From Jiella sonneratiae (GTDB lineage: Bacteria > Pseudomonadota > Alphaproteobacteria > Rhizobiales > Rhizobiaceae), in contig NZ_JAFMPY010000010.1 in assembly GCF_017353515.1 (NCBI RefSeq), forward strand, positions 62,001-126,000: DNA of 64,000 bases. Reading direction: 5' to 3'. Both the position numbers and the translations under genes were made by a program. Under the pieces are notes generated by a model. That model searched no databases. It was not told the origin of the DNA and worked only from the letters and a program-made list of their open reading frames with translations. This document shows, one piece after another, positions 52,319 through 60,536 of this stretch (positions are counted from its first letter, which is position 1; each line of letters opens with the position of its first letter).

Positions 52319-55014
52319 AGCCTGCGGACCATCTCGACGAGAGCGTGTTTCGCTATGTCTGGCGCTATACCAGGCGCCAGCAGCTCTGGCTGTTCGGCGT
52401 CCTCGCGGTGTCCCTGCCGCTCTACTACCTGACGCTCGACCTGCCGAAGCGCATCGTCAACGGTCCGATCCAGGGCGACTGGCAGGCCGGCCAGACCCAG
52501 ACGCTGTTCGCCTTCTCGATTCCGCTGCCGGGCTTTCTCGGCGGCGGGTCGCTGCCGCTCTCACCCGGCTTCGAGCTCGACCGGCTCGGCGTCCTCTTCG
52601 CCCTGTCGATGACCTTCCTGTTCTTCGTCGTCGTCAACGGGCTCTTCAAGTTCTACATCTCGACCTACAAGGGCAAGCTCGGCGAGCGGCTGCTGCGGCG
52701 GCTGCGCTACCAGCTCGTCGACCGGGTCATGCGGTTTCCCACCGGCCGCTTCAGGCATGTGCGCGGCTCCGAGATCGCCTCGATGATCAAGGACGAGACC
52801 GAGCCGGTCGGCGGTTTCGGCGGCAGCGCCTTCGCCGACCCGGCGCTGCTCCTCAGCCAGGCGCTGACGGCGCTGTTCTTCATCGTGCTGCAGAACTTCT
52901 GGCTCGGGCTGGTCGCCGGCGTCGTGGTGCTGATCCAGATCCTGCTCATCCCGCGGCTGCGGCGCCGCCTCGTCGTCCTCGCCCGCTCGCGCCAGCTCAC
53001 CGCCCGTATCCTCTCGGGGCGGATCGGCGAAGTGGTCGAGGGCATCGCCTCGATCCGCACCAACGACACCTCCAATTTCGAGCGTGCCGAGCTCGGCGAG
53101 CGGCTCGGCAAGATCCTCAAGATCCGCTACGATTTCTACCAGTGGAAGTTCTTCGTGAACTTCCTCAACAACCTCATCTCGCAGATGACGCCGTTCATCT
53201 TTTATCTCGGCGGCGGCTATCTGGTGATCACCGGGCGACTCGACATCGGCCAGCTCGTCGCCGTCATCGCCGCCTACAAGGACCTGCCGTCGCCGCTCAG
53301 GGACCTGATCGCCTGGGACCAGTACCGGGTCGACGTGCAGTCGAAATACGCCCAGATCCGCGAGCAGTTCGTCGTCCCCGACCTGATTTCGGCCGATGTG
53401 CAGAAGGTCTCCTTCGACACGCCGCCGAAGCTCGACGGCGAGGTGACGGTCACCGGCCTCAGGATCAGCGACGATTCCGGCAACGACCTGCTCTATTCGA
53501 CGACGCTGAAGATCGCGCCGGGCGAGGTGGTGGCGGTGAACGGGCCGCCGGGCGGCGGCGGCGAGTATCTCGCCGAGGCGCTGGTGCGGCTGGTGCAGCC
53601 GGCAGGCGGGCGCATCGCCTTCGCGGGGACCGCCCTCGATTCCATGCCCGACGCCATTCCCGGCCGCCGCCTGGGCTATTCGGCCTCCGGGCTCTACCTG
53701 CCGCAGATGACCATCCGCGACGCGCTGACCTACGGGCTGAAGCACGTGCCGGTCCGGCGGACCGAGCGCAGCGGCCGCTCCGAGGCGGACCGCCTCGCCG
53801 AGGCGCGGCTGTCGGGCAACATCGACCTCGACATCCGCGACGACTGGATCGACTACGAGGCGGCCGGCGTCGAGGGGCCGGAGGCGCTGCCGCGGCGGCT
53901 CGCCGAAGTGCTCGACGTCGTCGAGCTGAAATCCGAGATCGCCCGCTTCGGCCTGCGCGGCAAGCTGCCCGAGAGCCTCTCCGAAACCACCGCCGACCAG
54001 ATCCTGAACGCCAGGGCGAAGTTCCGGCAGCTGTTGATCGAGGGCGGCGACGAGGACTATTTCGAAGGCTTCGACCGCAACCGCTATTCCGAATATGCCA
54101 GCGTCTTCGAGAACCTCGTCTTCGGCACGGCCGATCCCGAGGCCGACGCCGAGCGGCCGCTGGCCGAACGCAGTTCGGTGAAGGCAGCGCTCGAGGCGAG
54201 CGGCCTCGACGAGCGGCTGTCGACCATGGGGCGGCAGATCGCCGAGACGCTGATCGAGATCTTCGGCGACCTTGCGGCCGACAACCCGCTGCTCGACGAC
54301 ATCGACCTGATGGCGCCGGACGACGTCGAGACCTATCGCGCCGCCCTGCGGCGCATCGACGGCGGCAAGCGCGACGAGCGGGACGTGCGCGCCTTCCAGC
54401 GCCTTGCCTTCGGCTATGTCGAGCCGCGGCACCGGCTCGGCCTTCTCGACGAGCCGCTGAAGCAGGCGATCGTTGCGGCGCGCGACCAGTTCAGCGAAGG
54501 CCCCGCCGCCGACCTCGCCGGGGCGGTCTCGCTGCACGACCCGGCCGGCGTCAACCGGGCGGCGAGTCTGCAGGACAACATCCTGTTCGGGCGCATCGTG
54601 ACCCGCTACGCCGAGGCGCCGGGGCGGATCAACGCCGTCCTGACCGAGACGCTGCGCGAGACCGGCCTGTTCGAGGTGGTCTTCGACATCGGCCTTGCCT
54701 TCGACATCGGCAGCGGCGCCAAACGGCTTTCCGCCGGCCAGCAGCAGAAGCTGACCCTGGCGCGGGCGCTTCTGAAGCGCCCCGATCTCCTGGTGCTCAA
54801 CCGGCCGCTCTCGGCGCTCGACGGCGACAGCCAGCGCCGCATCGCGCGGGCCGTCATCGACAGCCGCGAGAGGCTCGCCGTCCCCACCCAGACGATCGTC
54901 TGGGTGCTCGCCCATGCCGATCATGCCGACCTCTTCGAGCGCACCATCGAATTCAGCGAAGGGCGGATGCGGGAAGCTGCCGGCGCGGAGGAAACGCCGA
55001 TGGAGGTGATGTGA
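52315..55014 (+). CDS. ABC-exporter-like protein with degenerate, expanded nucleotide-binding domain
   Basis: 899 residues. The first 330 or so form an ABC exporter-type membrane domain with about six hydrophobic segments and the coupling-helix-like KGKLGERLLRRLRYQLVDRV. A nucleotide-binding domain follows but is altered. Walker A is GPPGGGGE (410-417), lacking the essential Lys and Ser/Thr. Walker B reads LLVLNRP (825-831), with Asn and Arg in place of Asp-Glu. The signature LSAGQ (805-809), the D-loop SALDG and the switch His867 remain. Between Walker A and the signature are about 390 residues, against about 100 normally. Two Q-loop-like segments, ENLVFG (599-604) and DNILFG (754-759), suggest a duplicated helical subdomain. 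Probably not an ATPase by itself. Confidence 0.85.
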   Translation: MKPADHLDESVFRYVWRYTRRQQLWLFGVLAVSLPLYYLTLDLPKRIVNGPIQGDWQAGQTQTLFAFSIPLPGFLGGGSLPLSPGFELDRLGVLFALSMTFLFFVVVNGLFKFYISTYKGKLGERLLRRLRYQLVDRVMRFPTGRFRHVRGSEIASMIKDETEPVGGFGGSAFADPALLLSQALTALFFIVLQNFWLGLVAGVVVLIQILLIPRLRRRLVVLARSRQLTARILSGRIGEVVEGIASIRTNDTSNFERAELGERLGKILKIRYDFYQWKFFVNFLNNLISQMTPFIFYLGGGYLVITGRLDIGQLVAVIAAYKDLPSPLRDLIAWDQYRVDVQSKYAQIREQFVVPDLISADVQKVSFDTPPKLDGEVTVTGLRISDDSGNDLLYSTTLKIAPGEVVAVNGPPGGGGEYLAEALVRLVQPAGGRIAFAGTALDSMPDAIPGRRLGYSASGLYLPQMTIRDALTYGLKHVPVRRTERSGRSEADRLAEARLSGNIDLDIRDDWIDYEAAGVEGPEALPRRLAEVLDVVELKSEIARFGLRGKLPESLSETTADQILNARAKFRQLLIEGGDEDYFEGFDRNRYSEYASVFENLVFGTADPEADAERPLAERSSVKAALEASGLDERLSTMGRQIAETLIEIFGDLAADNPLLDDIDLMAPDDVETYRAALRRIDGGKRDERDVRAFQRLAFGYVEPRHRLGLLDEPLKQAIVAARDQFSEGPAADLAGAVSLHDPAGVNRAASLQDNILFGRIVTRYAEAPGRINAVLTETLRETGLFEVVFDIGLAFDIGSGAKRLSAGQQQKLTLARALLKRPDLLVLNRPLSALDGDSQRRIARAVIDSRERLAVPTQTIVWVLAHADHADLFERTIEFSEGRMREAAGAEETPMEVM

Positions 55015-55258
55015 CCGGAACTTGCGAGACCGTCTCCGGGGTCGGCCAGCCGGCCACGCAGCCCGCTCTTGCTGCGGCGCGCCCGGCCGTGCGAAGCTGC
55101 CGCGACGTCTGCGCCGGCGCGTGCGACGCGCCGCCGGTCGATGGCCGCCGCAGGCGGCCGACCGGCCCATGCGCGACCGGCTTCGCCGGGACGGCGCAGT
55201 CGCGACGCGAAAACGGATTGTTGGTTCTGCTCGCCCGGTCAAGTCGAGGTCGAAGACG

Positions 55259-55729
55259 ATGCTTCTGAAGTCCGAAATCGACCTTTTGAGGGCGGTGCCG
55301 CTGTTCGCCGGCATCGAGCCGAGCCGGCTGAAGCTGATCGCCTATACGGCCGAGACGGTGATGTACCGGGAGGGGCAGGTGGTCTGCCGGCAGGGCGAGC
55401 GCGGCGACGCGGCCTTCGTCCTGATGGAGGGGGAGGCGGACGTGTCGATCGCCTCGGACGGCGGGGATTTCGTCGTCGCGCATCTGAAGACCGGCGACGT
55501 CGTCGGCGAGATTGCCATCCTGTGCGACGTGCCGCGCACCGCGACGGTGACGGCGAAGACCAGGCTGTCGGCCCTCAGGGTGCGCAAGGACGCGTTTCTG
55601 CAGCTGCTCCGGCAGTTTCCCGAGGTCGCGGCCGAGGTGATGCGCGGTCTCGCCGAAAGGCTGAGCCACACCAATGCCGAGCTGGTCCGGGCCCGCAACC
55701 TCGCGGCCGGACAGGGCGGCCCGCGATGA
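55259..55729 (+). CDS. Cyclic nucleotide-binding domain protein
   Basis: 156 residues comprising one CRP-like cNMP-binding domain. The phosphate-binding cassette is intact: VGEIAILCDVPRTATV holds the Glu for the ribose 2'-OH and the Arg for the phosphate. There is no DNA-binding helix, so it is not a transcription factor; it would act by protein contact. GAGG lies 8 bases before the ATG. A 244-base spacer without a gene separates it from the ABC-like gene, and the next gene overlaps it by 4 bases. Confidence 0.9.
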   Translation: MLLKSEIDLLRAVPLFAGIEPSRLKLIAYTAETVMYREGQVVCRQGERGDAAFVLMEGEADVSIASDGGDFVVAHLKTGDVVGEIAILCDVPRTATVTAKTRLSALRVRKDAFLQLLRQFPEVAAEVMRGLAERLSHTNAELVRARNLAAGQGGPR

Positions 55730-56550
55730 GCCGTTTTTCGGCGACGGTCTGGGGAGCGCGCGGCTCGATCCCGGCGCCGGCCGCCGCCAACACCCGCTTC
55801 GGCAGCGACACCAGCTGCATCGAGCTGCGCTGCGGCGAACGGGTGATCTTCCTCGACGCCGGCACCGGCATCGTGCCGGCCGGGCGCAGGCTCTACGAGG
55901 CGAAGCGGTTCTGCTTCGACATCCTGCTCACCCACTGCCACTTCGACCACATCATGGGCCTGCCCTTCCTGCTGCCGCTCTACAAGGACCACGTGACGGC
56001 GCGGATCTTCGCCGGCCACCTCCTCGACGGCACGACCTGCCGGGAGATGGTGGAGGGCTTCATGTGCCCGCCCTACTTTCCGGTGAAGCCGAAACAGTTC
56101 GCCGCGCGGATCGACTATTGCGATTTCCGGCCGCCCGACACCGTCGACCTCGGCGACGGCATCCTCGCCCGGACCTTCCGGCTCGACCATCCGAACGGGG
56201 CGGTGGGCTACCGCATCGACCACGACGGGCGCTCCTTCTGCTACATCACCGACACCGAGCATCAGCCGGGGGTGATCGACGAGGCGCTGGTCGCCTTCGT
56301 CGCCGGCGCCGACGTGATGGTCTACGACTGCACCTATACCGACGACGACTTCGCGCGCTTCAGGGGCTTCGGCCATTCGACCTGGCAGCACGGCGTCCGG
56401 CTGTGCCGGGCTGGAAAGGTCGAGCGGCTCGTCATATTTCACCACGACGTCTCGCGCACCGACGACTGGCTGGAAGCGCTGGCCGAAGAGGCACGGGCGG
56501 AATTTGCCGGCGCCGTCGTCGCGCGCACCGGGCTGACGCTCTCGCTCTGA
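55726..56550 (+). CDS. Metallo-beta-lactamase-fold hydrolase
   Basis: 274 residues. The binuclear metal motif HxHxDH is present as THCHFDHIMG (His70, His72, Asp74, His75), with later ligands in YITDTEH and IFHHD. The layout is that of RNase Z/class II phosphodiesterase-like members. Placed between a cNMP-binding protein and a cyclase, a cyclic-nucleotide phosphodiesterase role is a fair guess, but not shown. Start overlaps the previous stop (ATGA). Confidence 0.86.
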   Translation: MSRFSATVWGARGSIPAPAAANTRFGSDTSCIELRCGERVIFLDAGTGIVPAGRRLYEAKRFCFDILLTHCHFDHIMGLPFLLPLYKDHVTARIFAGHLLDGTTCREMVEGFMCPPYFPVKPKQFAARIDYCDFRPPDTVDLGDGILARTFRLDHPNGAVGYRIDHDGRSFCYITDTEHQPGVIDEALVAFVAGADVMVYDCTYTDDDFARFRGFGHSTWQHGVRLCRAGKVERLVIFHHDVSRTDDWLEALAEEARAEFAGAVVARTGLTLSL

Positions 56551-56705
56551 GCCGTCGCCCGAGGCGGCCCGGGCAGCCGGGGCCAGACTCGCAGCGATGC
56601 CCGCCGGCGTCCCGTCCGGTCCCGGACCGCCCTGCTTCAGCGGGCTTCGGGGGGTGGGCGGACGAGATTGAGATCGCTCTCGACATCAGATGAAAGGGCA
56701 GGCGC

Positions 56706-57935
56706 ATGGGGCTCGCCGATCAGGTCAACGAATGGCTCCTGAGCGAGGCGCTCGGCGAGCCGAAGCTCGAAGACATCTTCTATCGCCTGTGCATCAAGCT
56801 GCTCGGCATCGGCGTGCCGATCTCGCGGGCGCGGCTCAACTGGCCGACGCTGCATCCCCTGTTCAGGGCCGAGATGATCTCGTGGAACCGCCACGACACG
56901 CGGGCGACGCTCGACCATTTCAACCATCAGGACTCCAACACCGAGGCCTGGCAGGCGAGCCCGCTGCGCCACATGCTGGAAAACGACCTGAGGATCCTGC
57001 GCCGGCGGCTCACCGGCCCCGGCAGGCTGGTCGACTTCCGGCTGCTCGAAGAGCTCGCGGCCAGCGGCTTCACCGACTATCTGGCGCTGAGAACGGCGTT
57101 CAGGCAGCCGGGGAAGGGCGTCGACGACACCGGCACCGGCGTCATCGTCATCTGGGCCTGCGACCGGGAGAACGGCTTCACCGAGGAGGACCTCGCGACG
57201 CTGCAGGCGATCCAGCGAAGCCTTGCCCTCGTCTGCAAGTCGATCATCCAGCAGCAGATCACCACCAACATCGTCGAGACCTATCTCGGGCGTCAGGCCG
57301 GGCGCAGCGTGCTTGAAGGCAACATCCGGCTCGGCGACGGGGCGACCACCAAGGCCCTCGTCTGGTATTCCGACCTGCGCGGTTCGACCCACCTGACGGC
57401 GAAGCTCGCCAGCGAGGATTTCCTGGCGCTGCTCAACGACTATTTCGAATGCGCCGCGCGCCCGGCGATCCGTGCCGGCGGCGAGGTGCTCGCCTTCATC
57501 GGCGACGCCGTGCTCGTGGTCTTCCCGATCGAGAACCGGGCGGAGGGCGAGGCGCTCTCGGCGAAGATCCTGCAGGCGGTGACGGAATCCTTCGCGATGC
57601 GCGACAGCGTCAACGCCGCGCGCCGCGCCGCCGGGCGCGACGAGATCGGCTTCGGCATCGGCCTCAACGTCGGCAAGGTGGTGTTCGGCAACATCGGCGT
57701 GCCGGAGCGCCTCGCCTTCACCGTCATCGGCTCGACGGTGACCGAGGTCGAGAGGATCGAGAAGCTGACGAAGGCCATGGACACCAACGTCCTCGCCACC
57801 CGGCGCGTCGCCGATCTGGTGCCCGGCCGCTGGCAGTCGGTCGGCGCGCACGCCCTCGACGGGGTCGAGGGCCCGATGGAGCTGTTCATCCCGCTCGACT
57901 GCGGCATGGCGGCGATCCGCGCCGCGGCGGAGTAG
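56706..57935 (+). CDS. Class III cyclase domain protein with altered substrate residues
   Basis: 409 residues. The N-terminal 190 residues form a GAF-like sensor and the C-terminal half is a class III cyclase domain. The metal-binding aspartates are kept (Asp223 in YSDLRGST and Asp267 in FIGDAV). The usual substrate-determining Lys is Ala263 (EVLAFIGD) and the second one is Ala337 (LAFTVIG). The transition-state Asn is Thr346, while Arg350 is kept. It may be inactive, bind another nucleotide, or work as a regulator. Last gene of the operon. Confidence 0.86.
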   Translation: MGLADQVNEWLLSEALGEPKLEDIFYRLCIKLLGIGVPISRARLNWPTLHPLFRAEMISWNRHDTRATLDHFNHQDSNTEAWQASPLRHMLENDLRILRRRLTGPGRLVDFRLLEELAASGFTDYLALRTAFRQPGKGVDDTGTGVIVIWACDRENGFTEEDLATLQAIQRSLALVCKSIIQQQITTNIVETYLGRQAGRSVLEGNIRLGDGATTKALVWYSDLRGSTHLTAKLASEDFLALLNDYFECAARPAIRAGGEVLAFIGDAVLVVFPIENRAEGEALSAKILQAVTESFAMRDSVNAARRAAGRDEIGFGIGLNVGKVVFGNIGVPERLAFTVIGSTVTEVERIEKLTKAMDTNVLATRRVADLVPGRWQSVGAHALDGVEGPMELFIPLDCGMAAIRAAAE

Positions 57936-57940
57936 CGACC

Positions 57941-57983
57941 GATCCCGAAGCCCGGAACCGGCATTCGGCGAAGATCATGCGCA
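57941..57983 (+). repeat. Dispersed Rhizobiales-type repeat, copy C
   Basis: Begins GATCCCGAAGCCCGGAACCG and ends AAGATCATGCGCA, starting 6 bases after the cyclase stop and oriented like copies A and B. Confidence 0.72.
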
Positions 57984-58017
57984 TGCGTCAAACCGATGAG
58001 GCGCGTCTCGTCACGCC

Positions 58018-58040
58018 AAAAGCCTCGACGGTGGCTTTTT
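58018..58040. terminator. Bidirectional intrinsic terminator
   Basis: AAAAGCC-TCGACGGT-GGCTTTTT: a short stem ending in five T residues, between the convergent cyclase and phosphatase genes. It reads as a terminator in both directions. Confidence 0.75.
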
Positions 58041-58054
58041 GGGGGCCGCCCGCC

Positions 58055-58570
58055 TCAGAGCGTCAGCGGCAGGACGAAGGGCGTGCCGGCGAAGGCGGTC
58101 TCGCCGCGGCCGATCGCCTCGATCGCCGCGACCATGCGTCCGCCGCGGCCGAGCCTCTCGTCCGCCAGCGCGACGAGGCGGACGTTCGGCGTCGCCGAGG
58201 GCGAACGGCGCCTCAGTTCGTGCGCCAGCGCCGCCTCGTCGAGCTCCGGATTGATGGCGAGGGCGAGGATGTAGGCCGCGGCCGTCGAGCGGCTGATCCC
58301 GGCAAAGCAATGCACCGCGAGCGGCTTTTCGCGGCTCCAGCGGCTACCGAAGTCGATCAGCGTCTCGACATGCGTGCTCGACGGGGCGACGAAGCCGTCG
58401 ATCGGCGCGGCGATGTCATTGAAGCCGAGGAAGAGATGGCGCGGCGCCGCGATGCCGGCGGGCCGCTCGACGCGGGTTTCGGCGTTGATCAGGGTGACGA
58501 GGTCGAGGGCGCCGTGTTCGGCGACCGTCTTCGGCATGTCGGCGAGCGAGGAGACGACGAGATAGCTCAT
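58055..58570 (-). CDS. Small tyrosine/dual-specificity-type phosphatase
   Basis: 171 residues. The CX5R loop HCFAGISRST provides the nucleophilic Cys and phosphate-binding Arg; FNDIAAPIDG upstream may hold the general acid. It belongs to the compact cytosolic phosphatases common in Rhizobiales with unknown substrate. It has no signal peptide, unlike the phosphatase at 4618. Start at 58570 gives the conserved YLVVSSLADMPKTV N-terminus. Confidence 0.85.
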   Translation of the reverse strand: MSYLVVSSLADMPKTVAEHGALDLVTLINAETRVERPAGIAAPRHLFLGFNDIAAPIDGFVAPSSTHVETLIDFGSRWSREKPLAVHCFAGISRSTAAAYILALAINPELDEAALAHELRRRSPSATPNVRLVALADERLGRGGRMVAAIEAIGRGETAFAGTPFVLPLTL

Positions 58571-58678
58571 GGCGAGGCTATAGGGCGAAGCGGCCGCGAA
58601 GGCCAGCGCCCGCCCACGTCGCCGGCCCACGTCGCCGGCCCTCGTCACGGGCCGCGATGCCCGGCGCAGCGATCCGCC

Positions 58679-59434
58679 TCAGCCGGTCTTCCGGCCGGAC
58701 GGTCCGGCACCGTCCGCCAGCGTTTCCGCCTTGCCGCTGGCCTTGCCGGGCGCCTCGCCCGCCGGCCGCCGCGGTGCATTTGCGGGGGTCAGTTCCGCGT
58801 CGAGCGCGGCGAAGCGGGCGAGGAACGCCGCCTCCATCGCCTTGGCCGGCTGCGGCGCGAATTCGGCCGGATCGCAGGTCGCGCGGCCCGGCTCGCCGAA
58901 GAAGCGCGCCGCCTCCCGCGCCTCGAAACCGGCGAGCAGCGTCGCCTCGAAATAGGCCGAGACGCGGTCGGCCGCCTTGATCGCCCGGGCGATCTCGGCG
59001 GGCAGGTCCCCCGGCAGGCCGAAGCGCATGTGGATCGCCGCCTGCAGCCGCTTCTCGACCGCCTTGTAGTCGCCGCCCATCACCGCCTTGAAGGGCGAGA
59101 TCATGTCGCCGACGACATATTCCGGCCCGTCGTGCAGGAGGGCTGCGAGCCGCCAGCGGGGATCGGGCTCCCGGGCCGCGACGAGGCGCTCGACGATCAG
59201 CGAATGCTGGGCGACGGAAAAGGCGAAGTCGCCGGTCGTCTGGCCGTTCCAGCGGGCGACGCGGGCAAGGCCATGGGCGATGTCGGCGATCTCGACGTCG
59301 AGCGGCGAGGGGTCGAGGAGGTCGAGCCGGCGGCCGGAGAGCATCCGCTGCCAGACCCGCGGGGCCGGCCGATCCCGCGCGGCGGCCCGGCGCGAGCCCC
59401 CGGCGCCGGCATTGCTGTTGCGGGTTTCTCTCAT
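58679..59434 (-). CDS. HD-domain phosphohydrolase (YfbR-like)
   Basis: 251 residues. The metal motif HD is in LAALLHDGPEYVVGD, with an upstream His in SVAQHSLIVERL and a downstream Asp in AADRVSAYFEA, matching the 5'-deoxynucleotidase-like HD family. It likely hydrolyses nucleotides. An Ala/Pro/Gly-rich tail is not conserved. Its start overlaps the stop of the YgfZ-type gene (ATGA), so it is the second gene of that operon. Confidence 0.86.
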   Translation of the reverse strand: MRETRNSNAGAGGSRRAAARDRPAPRVWQRMLSGRRLDLLDPSPLDVEIADIAHGLARVARWNGQTTGDFAFSVAQHSLIVERLVAAREPDPRWRLAALLHDGPEYVVGDMISPFKAVMGGDYKAVEKRLQAAIHMRFGLPGDLPAEIARAIKAADRVSAYFEATLLAGFEAREAARFFGEPGRATCDPAEFAPQPAKAMEAAFLARFAALDAELTPANAPRRPAGEAPGKASGKAETLADGAGPSGRKTG

Positions 59435-60282
59435 GCGGCGTCGCCGGCTTCGTCCTCGCCTGCCGCGGGGATGCGGTAGCCGGCATAGGAGGGGATCGCC
59501 AGCGCCGCCGGCACGCCCTCGACCGTCACCGCCGCGCCGCGGGCGGCGGCCTTCGCCAGCCGGTCGAGCCGGACCATCGCGAGACCTGCCGCATCCTCGA
59601 CCGCCAGCAGCGTGCCGACCGGCTTGTCCGCGGCCATGATCTCGGCGGCTCCGGCGAGCGGCGTCTCGGCCCGCACCAGCATCAGCCGCCGGCGCGCCGT
59701 GCCGCGATGCTGCATGCGCGACACCACCTCCTGGCCGACGAAGCAGCCCTTCTTGAAGGAGACGCCGCCGGTGAAGTCCATCAGGACGTCGTGGGGAAAC
59801 ATCTCGGACTGCGGGTAGTCCGCGCCGAGTTCGGCGACGCCCCGGCCGATCCTGAGGACCCGGAACGCCTCGGCCGGCACGGCCTCGGGGCCGGGCGGAA
59901 CGGCGCCATAGGCTCGCTGGACGTCGCCACCCGGAAAGCGGCGGTCGACCAAGCCGTCGGCCGCCTTCGCCCCGTCCCACAGCGCGAGGACCGCCTCGTC
60001 GCTCTCCTCGATGGCGATCTTGCGCCGCAGCCGGTAGAGCGCGAGGCGCTTCTTCAGCTCGGCCCGCAAGCCCGCCGGGCCGTCGAGGCGAACGCCCCCC
60101 TCGATGCGGCTGATCAGGAACTCGAACAGGATCTTGCCCTGCGGCGTCAGAAGCGCCGCCGGAGCGGCCGCGTCGGGCCCGACCGCCGCAAGGTCGGCGG
60201 TGACGATCCCTTGCAGGAACTCTTCGGTCTCGGGGCCGGTCAGATGCAGCGTCGCGCGGTCACAAAGGGCGGCAATGGGCAT
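59431..60282 (-). CDS. ygfZ: Folate-binding protein YgfZ/IBA57-type
   Basis: 283 residues of the aminomethyltransferase-like fold that, with tetrahydrofolate, supports maturation of some Fe-S enzymes. The signature KGCFVGQEVVSRM with its conserved Cys is intact, as are the N-terminal RATLHLTGPETEEFLQGIVTADL and the LTPQGKILFEFL block. ATG 60282 gives the standard N-terminus; the frame continues upstream. Confidence 0.93.
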   Translation of the reverse strand: MPIAALCDRATLHLTGPETEEFLQGIVTADLAAVGPDAAAPAALLTPQGKILFEFLISRIEGGVRLDGPAGLRAELKKRLALYRLRRKIAIEESDEAVLALWDGAKAADGLVDRRFPGGDVQRAYGAVPPGPEAVPAEAFRVLRIGRGVAELGADYPQSEMFPHDVLMDFTGGVSFKKGCFVGQEVVSRMQHRGTARRRLMLVRAETPLAGAAEIMAADKPVGTLLAVEDAAGLAMVRLDRLAKAAARGAAVTVEGVPAALAIPSYAGYRIPAAGEDEAGDAA

Positions 60283-60536
60283 GGGCTGGCTCGTCACGCT
60301 TAAGGACTTGATCCGACATTCGCGTCCCGGCCGGGTCGGGCATCGCATCAGGAGTCGACTTCGGACCAGTAGCTATGCCGCCGATCCGGCAGCGGCAACC
60401 CGTCGGACCGCCGATGACCGGAAGCCTCCGCCGCATGCCGCTGCGGCAGATAAAGTTCATCGCTATCAGATTTACAGGGTTTCACCGTTGAGATAGTATT
60501 GATCTTGAATAAAACCTCTCGTGGCACGTCGTGGCG

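Noticed and set aside
50905-55014. A 1369-codon frame joining the fused ATPase and the exporter-like protein
   Set aside because: The first 470 codons are a shadow frame of the fused ATPase; the exporter-like protein starts at its own ATG (52315).
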